A stretch of 64,000 nucleotides of DNA from Bacteroidales bacterium (GTDB taxonomy: Bacteria; Bacteroidota; Bacteroidia; Bacteroidales; UBA932). The notes under the pieces were generated by a model. The model was given only the letters and a program-made list of their open reading frames with translations, searched no databases and was not told the DNA's origin. Numbering within the stretch: position 1 is the stretch's first letter; each line of letters opens with the position of its first letter. The position numbers and the translations under genes were made by a program. Shown here in pieces: positions 1 through 6,212 of the stretch. Location: the NCBI GenBank assembly GCA_017548505.1, contig JAFYZX010000112.1, positions 1-64,000 of the forward strand, written 5' to 3'.

Positions 1-386
1 CCCACGTCTATCTTTCCGGCCCCGGGTCCCAGCTTAACCTTCTGCGCAATTACATCCCCGTCTTCCAGAAGGTCTATCTCCATCCCGAAGACATCGTCAA
101 AGACTTTTTTCCCGCCCTGCTTCACGTACGGCTCTCCCACAAGTTCAACCCCGCTTCCCCCAACAGTCAGAATTGTTGGGTTAGGCCCTCCGTCGTACGG
201 CCCCAACCCGTAGGTATGCCATCCTTCATTAATCACCGCAGCAACCTGAACTTCAAACACTCCCTCGGAAACCTTCTCCAGAGATGCCTTCCATTTAACC
301 GGCTGCCCTATATCAAACTGTGCATAAGAGGCCCCAAAGGAAAAACACAGGGCAATCACTACCGCCAATCTTCTCAAAACATTCAT
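1..386 (-). CDS. dsbD: Thiol:disulfide interchange protein, DsbD-like (5' part only)
   Basis: The first 128 codons of a reverse-strand gene that runs off the left edge. The ATG at 386 begins a signal peptide (MNVLRRLAVVIALCFSFGASYAQ, split here for clarity: basic start, hydrophobic core, cut after AQ). The mature part (FDIGQPVKWKA, VAAVINEGWHTYGLG, GGPNPTILT, KVFDDVFGMEIDL) matches the periplasmic N-terminal domain of Bacteroidota DsbD proteins, which pass electrons from the inner membrane to periplasmic substrates. The membrane and thioredoxin domains would lie outside the window and cannot be seen. The -7 box TATTTTTG at 409-416 supports the start. The assignment rests on the N-terminal domain alone; another protein with the same periplasmic domain is possible. 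Confidence 0.65.
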   Translation of the reverse strand, partial: MNVLRRLAVVIALCFSFGASYAQFDIGQPVKWKASLEKVSEGVFEVQVAAVINEGWHTYGLGPYDGGPNPTILTVGGSGVELVGEPYVKQGGKKVFDDVFGMEIDLLEDGDVIAQKVKLGPGAGKIDV

Positions 387-408
387 AAAACTAGATTTCT
401 ACGCCAGA

Positions 409-416
409 CAAAAATA
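409..416 (-). promoter_or_regulatory. -7 promoter box for the DsbD-like gene
   Basis: TATTTTTG on the reverse strand matches the Bacteroidota -7 consensus TAnnTTTG and sits about 22 bp upstream of the ATG at 386. Confidence 0.5.
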
Positions 417-420
417 GAAA

Positions 421-446
421 GCGGGAGCCACAAAAGCAACTCCCGC
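421..446 (-). terminator. Hairpin terminator downstream of the esterase
   Basis: GCGGGAG (421-427) pairs perfectly with CTCCCGC (440-446) over a 12-nt loop. On the reverse strand the stem is followed by TTTCTATTTTTG, a T-rich tail. It probably ends transcripts coming from the esterase at 695-1465 before the next promoter. Confidence 0.5.
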
Positions 447-590
447 GACAACTAATCTAAAAAAAACGAATCTATGAACACTTGATTAATTGCTATTCTT
501 TTTGACTCGGCGAAAAATCAAAAGTAAAGTTTCAGATAGAAATAATGTGGTTTTTGCTATGCCCTTCCAACGGCTTTGATACAGAAAAGT

Positions 591-677
591 GTTCCTGTCG
601 TCCCGTTTTTATGGACGACAGGAGCAAAAACAGGCAAAAATGCTCCCACCCTCTCCTTTTTAGGGACGACAGGAGCA
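591..677. repeat. Tandem palindromic repeat (CTGTCGTCC units)
   Basis: In the 309-bp gap between the DsbD-like gene and the esterase. GTTCCTGTCGTCC (591-603) pairs with GGACGACAGGAGC (613-625) across a 9-nt loop. A further copy GGACGACAGGAGCA lies at 664-677, with an imperfect partner TGCTCCCA at 641-648. Read on the reverse strand the two hairpins each end near a short T run, so they could act as weak terminators or as an interspersed palindromic repeat. The remainder of the gap (447-590, 678-694) shows nothing recognisable. Confidence 0.6.
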
Positions 678-694
678 CTTAACAAGGACTGTAG

Positions 695-1465
695 TTATTT
701 AGATGGGTGTTTCTTCTTGCTCTTGGAGAACATCCAAGACATAAAATCAGGCATCTCGAAGGCTTTCCACCAGCAGACATGTCCGCAGCCAGGGAATTCG
801 TGGTAACGGACATCCGCTCCGGCGGCCTTCAGGGCACGGTACGCATCCCTGGATCCTGAAACAGGAACGGCAGGGTCGCTGTCCCCGTGGTAAAGGCTCC
901 AGGACACGCCCTCGAAATTCCCGAGCCTTTCTGGGTTTATGTCTCCGCAAATCGGAACCGCAGCGGCAAAGACGTCCGGATGACGGGCCACCGCGTCGAA
1001 AGCTCCGATTCCGCCCATAGACATTCCATAGATATACACCCTGTCCGGATCGACATCCGGACGCTGCAGGAAAAGATGCACGAGTTCCATCACCTGTTTC
1101 ATCATCTTGCTCTCGGGGTAGTCCTTCGGGAAATCGTAGGAGCCCGGACTCTTGTCAAAGGCCCAGGTACGGCCCTCCGGGCACTGCGGCACGATTACAA
1201 AGCACGGATAATCATCGCGATTACAAGGATTTTGGAACAACTGGGCGCCAAAGGTTGTCCTTTCGTTGTCGTTGCCCCTTTCGCCGGAAGTGTGCAGATA
1301 AAGGACAAGGGGATATTTCTCGATATTATCCACTGTTTCAGGAACAAGATAACGGAAAAGGAGAGTGTCGCCGTCAGCGCAGCGAAGCTTTCCGTATTCG
1401 TATGATTGCGCCTTCACCGTCAGAGAGAAAATGAAAGCCATTAACAAAAGACTCCAGCGTTTCAT
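695..1465 (-). CDS. Secreted alpha/beta-hydrolase esterase
   Basis: 256-residue secreted serine esterase of the dienelactone hydrolase / PHB-depolymerase-like group. An N-terminal signal peptide ends at VKAQS. The fold is marked by LVLYLHTSGERG (oxyanion strand), the nucleophile elbow GMSMGG (Ser about residue 150), the acid in HGDSDPAVP (about 193-201) and the catalytic histidine in PGCGHVCWW (near 226-234), so the triad appears complete. It probably acts in the periplasm or at the surface on ester-linked carbohydrate or lipid substrates, but the substrate is not readable. It stands alone, transcribed away from the HTH gene, from a promoter that contains one of three shared palindromes (1504-1514). 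Confidence 0.8.
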   Translation of the reverse strand: MKRWSLLLMAFIFSLTVKAQSYEYGKLRCADGDTLLFRYLVPETVDNIEKYPLVLYLHTSGERGNDNERTTFGAQLFQNPCNRDDYPCFVIVPQCPEGRTWAFDKSPGSYDFPKDYPESKMMKQVMELVHLFLQRPDVDPDRVYIYGMSMGGIGAFDAVARHPDVFAAAVPICGDINPERLGNFEGVSWSLYHGDSDPAVPVSGSRDAYRALKAAGADVRYHEFPGCGHVCWWKAFEMPDFMSWMFSKSKKKHPSK

Positions 1466-1489
1466 GTATTCAAGTATTTGGTATTAGTA

Positions 1490-1520
1490 CAAATCTACGT
1501 CAGATTCGGCGAATAAACAA
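1490..1520 (-). promoter_or_regulatory. Promoter of the esterase gene
   Basis: On the reverse strand a TTG at 1518-1520 is followed after 20 bp by TAGATTTG (1497 down to 1490), a good Bacteroidota -33/-7 pair. The spacer contains the palindrome ATTCGGCGAAT at 1504-1514. Confidence 0.6.
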
Positions 1521-1548
1521 GATATTCACCGAATGTTTTTCGGCGAAT
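1504..1548. promoter_or_regulatory. Three palindromic iterons, ATTC-NNC-GAAT
   Basis: ATTCGGCGAAT at 1504-1514, ATTCACCGAAT at 1524-1534 and TTTCGGCGAAT at 1538-1548. Each is an ATTC/GAAT inverted repeat around 3 bp (the last has one mismatch). Centre spacing is 20 and 14 bp. The first lies between the -33 and -7 boxes of the esterase promoter and all lie upstream of the HTH-gene promoter, so the likely ligand is the HTH protein encoded at 1607. Confidence 0.6.
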
Positions 1549-1569
1549 AATACAAAAATACTAAACATA

Positions 1570-1601
1570 TTTGTTTAATTATTTCTAATTCTCTATCTTT
1601 G
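1570..1601 (+). promoter_or_regulatory. Promoter of the HTH / nucleotidyltransferase operon
   Basis: TTTG (1570-1573), 20-bp spacer, TATCTTTG (1594-1601): a textbook Bacteroidota promoter. The ATG at 1607 is only 6 bp after the -7 box, so the mRNA would be leaderless or nearly so. Confidence 0.7.
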
Positions 1602-1606
1602 TTGCG

Positions 1607-2170
1607 ATGAAAAGCGGAAATGTCTTATCAGTGGGAGAGGTTATTCGGGATAGAATAACCGAGCTTGGAATCAGCCAGACAGAACTGGCTGTCCGGGTTG
1701 GAGAGCACTTTCAGACTATCTCTGCCATCATTAACGGAAAGCGGGAAGTTACCATTCCACTTTCTGTAGGGATTGACGAGGCTTTGGGACTTCCTGCCGG
1801 AACAATTGCATTAGCCCAGACCAAATATCGTGTCGAGAAGGAGGTCGCTGAGAGAAAATCAGAGAGTATGAGAGAAAAACGGCATAATATCCTGGAAAAA
1901 ATCAAGGCAAATGGCGGCTTTTGGTCATACCAAGGCATTCCAGACTCTCTAGATGATGATGAGGTTATTGAAGCCGCTTTAGTTCACCTGGATTTGGAGG
2001 ATTTACCGCTGCTGCTTGGGGTATGGAGCAAAGCCCATATCAAGAGAGTTTGGAAGGAGCGGCTTGTCAGCCAAGGGCGGCGGATGAATGTCCTGAACTA
2101 TATACTTGCCGTAAAGATGTTTGGTATTAATAACCCTGATAAATACATTTCAAGATATGCCAACTTATAA
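1607..2170 (+). CDS. XRE/HigA-like HTH protein, probable antitoxin
   Basis: 187 residues. An N-terminal XRE-type HTH of the HigA kind spans about residues 8-65 (GEVIRDRITELGISQTELAV followed by ISAIINGKREVTIPLSVGI). The C-terminal 120 residues are a separate helical region (ANGGFWSYQGIPDSLDDDEV, then LDLEDLPLLLGVW) of the type found in HTH partners of AbiEii nucleotidyltransferases. Its stop codon overlaps the next gene by 14 bp, so the two are translationally coupled. By analogy it should neutralise the partner and repress the operon; the palindromes at 1504-1548 are candidate operators. Most AbiEii toxins pair with winged-helix AbiEi instead of an XRE protein. Confidence 0.75.
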   Translation: MKSGNVLSVGEVIRDRITELGISQTELAVRVGEHFQTISAIINGKREVTIPLSVGIDEALGLPAGTIALAQTKYRVEKEVAERKSESMREKRHNILEKIKANGGFWSYQGIPDSLDDDEVIEAALVHLDLEDLPLLLGVWSKAHIKRVWKERLVSQGRRMNVLNYILAVKMFGINNPDKYISRYANL

Positions 2171-2864
2171 TGAACTCCCCGTCGGAATAGCTTCCGGATT
2201 GACCGAACCCACAAAAGAGGTTTTCGTGGCTGTTTCGCAATTGGATTGTATAAAAGACCTTTTTCTTTGCGGCGGAACTGGACAGTCAATCCAAATTAAT
2301 CATCGATTGAGCGAAGATTTGGACTTTGAATTAATAGGCCTCAGAAAAGAACGGCCTCAACTTGATTTCGGTGCAATAATATGTGATTTGAAAAATAAGT
2401 TCCCCGATGCTCGGGAAGAATTGCTTGGGGATGATCATTTTCTTGTATTCATCAATGACCGAAAGGTAAAATTGTCGTTTTATCGACCAGAAAATCCCGT
2501 CAAGTCTATGACTGTGGGCCTGCAGTTCAACAACCTGAAAGTCCCAAATCTCCAGGAATTGCTGGGAATGAAAGTGTTCACTCTTTGTGTCAGGACGGTA
2601 TTCAGAGATTATTACGATATTTACTCTCTGCTTGAAGAAGGTTGTAAACTTGAAGAAGCAATCAGTTACGCCAGTTACCTTTCTCGTCATCAAATCCGTT
2701 CCAAGGTAATGTACTCTCGCCTCCTTTCACCTCAATTGTTCAGAAAGGACCCGGACTTTGAAAAAATGTCTCCGAAGTATAATATTTCCGCTGAAGAAAT
2801 CCGAGACAGAATCAAAATTGCAATTGAATCCGAAAACCTAAAAAGCAAGGCTAAAAATCTATAA
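2157..2864 (+). CDS. AbiEii/AbiGii-type nucleotidyltransferase, probable toxin
   Basis: 235 residues from the ATG at 2157, chosen because it gives a family-like N terminus and a short overlap with the upstream gene; an in-frame ATG at 2121 is less likely. The nucleotidyltransferase signature is LFLCGGTGQSIQINHRLS followed by EDLDF (about residues 35-58), with the paired acidic residues intact. Further conserved blocks are DRKVKLSFYR and the C-terminal LGMKVFTLCVR-x-RDYYDIYSL. Relatives (AbiEii, MenT) transfer nucleotides to tRNA 3' ends or other targets and act as toxins in type IV-like toxin-antitoxin or abortive-infection modules. Followed by a terminator at 2864-2892. Confidence 0.8.
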   Translation: MPTYNELPVGIASGLTEPTKEVFVAVSQLDCIKDLFLCGGTGQSIQINHRLSEDLDFELIGLRKERPQLDFGAIICDLKNKFPDAREELLGDDHFLVFINDRKVKLSFYRPENPVKSMTVGLQFNNLKVPNLQELLGMKVFTLCVRTVFRDYYDIYSLLEEGCKLEEAISYASYLSRHQIRSKVMYSRLLSPQLFRKDPDFEKMSPKYNISAEEIRDRIKIAIESENLKSKAKNL

Positions 2865-2892
2865 AAAAACCGCCTCACAAATTTGTAAGGCG
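2864..2892. terminator. Bidirectional terminator
   Basis: CGCCT (2871-2875) and AGGCG (2888-2892) form the base of a hairpin continued by ACAA/TTGT with one mismatch. It is followed by ATTTTA on the + strand and by seven T on the reverse strand, serving the convergent genes ending at 2864 and 2922. Confidence 0.65.
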
Positions 2893-2921
2893 ATTTTAGG
2901 TGTTAATGACGTTCATTCTCA

Positions 2922-3623
2922 CTAGAAGAGGAATCCTATTGACATATAGGTGAGCTTAGGACCGTATACCTTCTGGAAGAGGGAATGCGGGGCAAACTTT
3001 ATATAAAAGTCAACATCCTCGAACCCGAAGGTTATCCTGTATTCCGGAGTGAACTTCTGTGTCTTGAAATGCCTGTGGGTGATTTTTTTCTTGTCTCCTC
3101 CCATCTTGTACTTGGATACGCTCTTTGCTCCGAAGTTGTAGTTGCCGATTACATCAAAGCCGATGTTTAACTGGTCAGAAACCTTGACCTTGTAGCCAAC
3201 AGAAGCGTTAAGGCTGTAAACATCCAGCCTGGATTTTCTCTTGCGGTTGCCCTCTGTCCCTGCAGGGAACGGTTCAAGGAAATAAACACCGTCAACATTG
3301 TTAATGATAGATTTGTGGCGGGTCTTGAAGAATCTGTCTGCCAGTCCCATCGCGAATGAAACATTCTGGCCCACAACAGGAGTGTATGAAAGTTCAAAAA
3401 CATTAATACCCAATTCGTATGATCCAAAATGCTTTGCTCCCATTCCTTCCGGCTGGCTCAGCGGAGACACAAATCCGAAATTCATGCTGTTAAGGAAGAA
3501 TACGTTGAATCCCTCTTGTTCCAGGGTGCTTTCATTAATTGGACTCACTTCAACATTAACCTCCTGCGCCCTAAGACCTGCAAAGGCCAGAACCGCCATA
3601 AGCGTCAAAATAACTTTCTTCAT
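2922..3623 (-). CDS. Secreted outer-membrane beta-barrel-like protein
   Basis: 233 residues from the ATG at 3623, which opens a signal peptide (MKKVILTLMAVLAFAGLRAQ). A longer reading frame to 3758 would start upstream of the promoter box at 3648-3655. The mature chain alternates aromatic and polar residues with beta-strand-like segments (FGSYELGINVFELSYTPVVG, YSLNASVGYKVKVSDQLNIG) and ends with ...LTYMSIGFLF, a terminal aromatic typical of outer-membrane barrels. Size fits an 8-10 strand barrel. Function unknown; the nearest general class is PorT/outer-membrane beta-barrel proteins of Bacteroidota. Confidence 0.7.
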   Translation of the reverse strand: MKKVILTLMAVLAFAGLRAQEVNVEVSPINESTLEQEGFNVFFLNSMNFGFVSPLSQPEGMGAKHFGSYELGINVFELSYTPVVGQNVSFAMGLADRFFKTRHKSIINNVDGVYFLEPFPAGTEGNRKRKSRLDVYSLNASVGYKVKVSDQLNIGFDVIGNYNFGAKSVSKYKMGGDKKKITHRHFKTQKFTPEYRITFGFEDVDFYIKFAPHSLFQKVYGPKLTYMSIGFLF

Positions 3624-3647
3624 AATATGTCTATTTTTCTCTGTTTG

Positions 3648-3655
3648 CAAATATA
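3648..3655 (-). promoter_or_regulatory. -7 box for the beta-barrel gene
   Basis: TATATTTG on the reverse strand, about 25 bp upstream of the ATG at 3623. Confidence 0.55.
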
Positions 3656-3698
3656 CGAAATTCAGGGATGTGTGTATGCCGGAAATGAAAGAAATGCT

Positions 3699-3706
3699 TA
3701 TCTTTG
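3699..3706 (+). promoter_or_regulatory. -7 box of the alarmone / partner-switch operon
   Basis: TATCTTTG, 28 bp before the ATG at 3735. It is the only clear promoter box before the six closely packed genes 3735-9295. Confidence 0.6.
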
Positions 3707-3734
3707 AGAGATAAACCGAATTATTTAGAACAGA

Positions 3735-4805
3735 ATGCCAATGTCCCGCACCACTCATTTAGATCCCCACTGCCTGGCTATCCTGCAAGAATACAAAGAC
3801 AAGCGTCCTGAGTTCGCAGAAGCTGAAGCCAAGATTGTCGCCCTTCTGAAACAGACTTTGAAGGAAGCGGGAATCCATCTGGCCAGCATCGAGTCCAGAA
3901 TCAAGACGGAAAGCTCCCTCGAAGGAAAACTGGAGAGGAAAGGCACCAAATACAAGAGCCTGGCAGATATTACAGACATTCTGGGAGTGCGTCTTATTAC
4001 CTACTACATAGACGATGTGGACAAGGTTGCCACGGCAATCGAAAGGCTGTTTGACGTGGACTGGGAAAACAGCATTGACAAGCGCAAGGTCCACGATATA
4101 GACAGTTTCGGCTATCTTTCGCTGCATTATGTCTGCACTGCAGAAGGCTTCCCGTACAAGTTCGAGATCCAGATGAGGACGGTGCTCCAGCACGCCTGGG
4201 CAAACCTGGACCACGACACGGGCTACAAGTCCGGAGTGGAGATTCCTAAAAGATATATGCGCTCGATGAGCCGCCTGGCCGGAATGCTGGAACTGATAGA
4301 CGAAGAGTTCAGCAAGATACGCTCTGAACTCACGGACTACAGAAGGAAAGTCCATAAACTGGTAGCTTCCGGAAACCTTGATGAAGTTCCGCTGGACGGA
4401 GACTCTTTCCGCAGCTTCCTGGAAATGGATCCTTTCAGGCAGATAAACAAGAAGATAGCCGCTGTAAACCAGGCAGAAATCCAGGAGGTTTCCCTGCTTC
4501 CGTATCTTGCCGTGTTCAAAGGCATTGGCTGCAAAACACTTGGAGACATCCACAAGATTGTAAAAGACAACTTCGAGGGAGCATACCAGATTGCCTGCTA
4601 CCAGATGGGCCTTACAGACCTTGATATTGTTTCTTCTTCCATCGGCCCTCAGAATCTCTGCATAGCATACATCTTGAAGAAGGGCTGGGGAAAGGGCGGA
4701 GTGCGTTATTTCTTCGACCTTCTCAACGGCAAGGAAAAAAGCAACGAAATTGTTGCGGAAATGATTGTAGAACAAGCAAAGGAACTTCCTTTCATGAACC
4801 AATAA
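3735..4805 (+). CDS. Small alarmone synthetase, RelA/SpoT synthetase domain with C-terminal extension
   Basis: 356 residues; ATG at 3735 or 3741. The RelA_SpoT synthetase domain fills about residues 20-210: RIKTESSLEGKLERKG (ATP/GTP-binding basic patch), ITDILGVRLITYYIDDVDKV, GYLSLHYV, and the G-loop/catalytic block FEIQMRTVLQHAWANLDHDT. It has no HD hydrolase, TGS or ACT domain, so it is a small alarmone synthetase making (p)ppGpp or a related pyrophosphorylated nucleotide. The C-terminal 140 residues match no domain I recognise, and this makes the protein longer than typical RelQ/RelP enzymes. The hydrolase gene follows after 1 bp. It could be housekeeping or related to toxic synthetases; the context does not decide. 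Confidence 0.85.
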   Translation: MPMSRTTHLDPHCLAILQEYKDKRPEFAEAEAKIVALLKQTLKEAGIHLASIESRIKTESSLEGKLERKGTKYKSLADITDILGVRLITYYIDDVDKVATAIERLFDVDWENSIDKRKVHDIDSFGYLSLHYVCTAEGFPYKFEIQMRTVLQHAWANLDHDTGYKSGVEIPKRYMRSMSRLAGMLELIDEEFSKIRSELTDYRRKVHKLVASGNLDEVPLDGDSFRSFLEMDPFRQINKKIAAVNQAEIQEVSLLPYLAVFKGIGCKTLGDIHKIVKDNFEGAYQIACYQMGLTDLDIVSSSIGPQNLCIAYILKKGWGKGGVRYFFDLLNGKEKSNEIVAEMIVEQAKELPFMNQ

Positions 4806-4806
4806 A

Positions 4807-5382
4807 ATGGCAAACAAACCACTTGACACCGAGCTTCTTGACAGAGCGATAAGATTCGCCGTCAACGCCCACTCCGGAACTGAGAGAAGGGGTAAGGGTT
4901 TCCCGTATATCGTCCATCCGATGGAGGCTCTGGAGATAGTCTCCACGATGACACCGGACCAGGAACTTCTGGCCGCCGCTGTCCTTCACGACACTGTGGA
5001 AGACACCGGAGTTACCATAGGCCAGATCAGGGAGGAGTTCGGAGACAGGATAGCCTCCATCGTGGATGCTGAAAGCGACAAGGGAATTGAGGGAAGAAGC
5101 GAGAAAGAAAGCTGGCACGACCGCAAAAGAGGCGCCATCGAGCGGCTTGCAAAGGCACCCCGCGATACAAAGATCGTGGCTCTGGGAGACAAGCTCTCCA
5201 ATATGAGAGCCATCGCCAGAGACTATGCGGAAAAGGGAGACGAGCTTTGGAAGATATTCCACGTAACAGACAAGAAAGACCACGAATGGCATTACAGGGG
5301 TCTGGCGGATTCTCTGAGGGAACTCCGGGACACATTTGCCTTCAAGGAGTTCGAGTCGCTTATAAACCAGGTATTCAAATGA
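4807..5382 (+). CDS. Stand-alone alarmone hydrolase, Mesh1/SpoT-HD type
   Basis: 191 residues, the size of small alarmone hydrolases. Conserved SpoT-type HD features are RRGKGFPYIVHPMEA (metal-ligand His in HP), LLAAAVLHDTVEDTG (the HD pair plus ED) and the late Asp motif KIVALGDKLSNMRAI. These are the manganese ligands and substrate-binding blocks of enzymes that remove the 3' pyrophosphate of (p)ppGpp. It directly follows the synthetase, so the operon encodes both synthesis and degradation as separate polypeptides. The hydrolase could also act as an antidote to the synthetase, as in toxSAS pairs; this is inference. Confidence 0.88.
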   Translation: MANKPLDTELLDRAIRFAVNAHSGTERRGKGFPYIVHPMEALEIVSTMTPDQELLAAAVLHDTVEDTGVTIGQIREEFGDRIASIVDAESDKGIEGRSEKESWHDRKRGAIERLAKAPRDTKIVALGDKLSNMRAIARDYAEKGDELWKIFHVTDKKDHEWHYRGLADSLRELRDTFAFKEFESLINQVFK

Positions 5383-6212
5383 AGCCAATAAAGATTTCCC
5401 TCAGCGATTATGTCCTTACCGGAGGAGGTGCCAACGGAGAGAGTTATGACCACAGGACTGACTCGTCTGTGATGCTCAAACTTTATTTCCCGGGCAAGAT
5501 TACCCAGCCTCTGGACGAGATGCTTATGGCACGTAAGGTCTATGAACTGGGCATCCCCACTCCGGAACCGGGGGAATATGTAGTGACGGAAGACGGCCGC
5601 TACGGCATCCGTTTCAAAAGGATAAAGGGAAAGACCTCCTATTCCAGAGCCATCGGAGACAACCCGGGAAAGATTCCTCAATATGTATCCGAGTTTGCAC
5701 AGATGTGCCTGGAACTCCATAAGATACAGCTCGACCCAAACGAATTCGAGAATGTGAAGGACCGCTACTTCCGCCTTCTGGAAGAGAATCCGTTCTTCAC
5801 CGTAAAAGAGAAAGACAGGCTGGGGAAATTCATCGCGGACACACCTGATGAAAACACCGCCCTTCACGGAGACCTTCAGTTCTCCAACGCCATCTTCACC
5901 CCGGAAGGCAAAAGGTATTTCATAGACCTCGGCGATTTCGGCCGCGGCAACCGCCTTTTTGACCTCGGAATGGTTTACCTGTGCTGCTACCTCAGCGATG
6001 AGGAATTCATACAGGAAACCTACCACATGACCAAGGCTGTGGCGATGAAGAGTTGGGACACGTTTGTGCCACTGTATTTTGGAGAAGGCGCCGCCGGCAA
6101 GGACACTGAAGAAATGATCCGCCCTTACGCCGGCCTCAAGACACTTATCATAGAAAGAGACACCAAATGCCCTATGCCTAATTTCAGGGCCGCACTAAAA
6201 TCTGTATTATGA
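5379..6212 (+). CDS. Aminoglycoside-phosphotransferase-fold kinase (TIGR02172-like)
   Basis: 277 residues from the ATG at 5379, which overlaps the upstream TGA by 4 bp. The C-lobe carries the phosphotransferase signature: catalytic loop TALHGDLQFSNAIF (Asp about 168, Asn about 173), then YFIDLGDFGRGNRLFDLGMV holding the metal-binding Asp. The N-lobe is short (GGGANGESYDHRTDSSVMLK with an invariant-type Lys). The sequence resembles the TIGR02172 paralogous family found in Fibrobacteres and Bacteroidota. Substrate unknown: a sugar, choline-like alcohol, or a protein are all open. Translational coupling on both sides (4-bp overlaps) ties it to the alarmone and partner-switch genes. Confidence 0.8.
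   Translation: MKPIKISLSDYVLTGGGANGESYDHRTDSSVMLKLYFPGKITQPLDEMLMARKVYELGIPTPEPGEYVVTEDGRYGIRFKRIKGKTSYSRAIGDNPGKIPQYVSEFAQMCLELHKIQLDPNEFENVKDRYFRLLEENPFFTVKEKDRLGKFIADTPDENTALHGDLQFSNAIFTPEGKRYFIDLGDFGRGNRLFDLGMVYLCCYLSDEEFIQETYHMTKAVAMKSWDTFVPLYFGEGAAGKDTEEMIRPYAGLKTLIIERDTKCPMPNFRAALKSVL

Noticed and set aside
576..806. 76-codon open frame in the gap before the esterase
   Set aside because: It runs through the palindromic repeat and into the esterase gene; no protein-like features.
3759..4946. 395-codon open frame antisense to the alarmone synthetase
   Set aside because: Fully opposite a gene with intact RelA/SpoT motifs; translation has no domain and no promoter or start signal.
5379..6212. 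Aminoglycoside resistance kinase
   Set aside because: Only the general phosphotransferase fold is shared; sequence and context fit the TIGR02172-like group.
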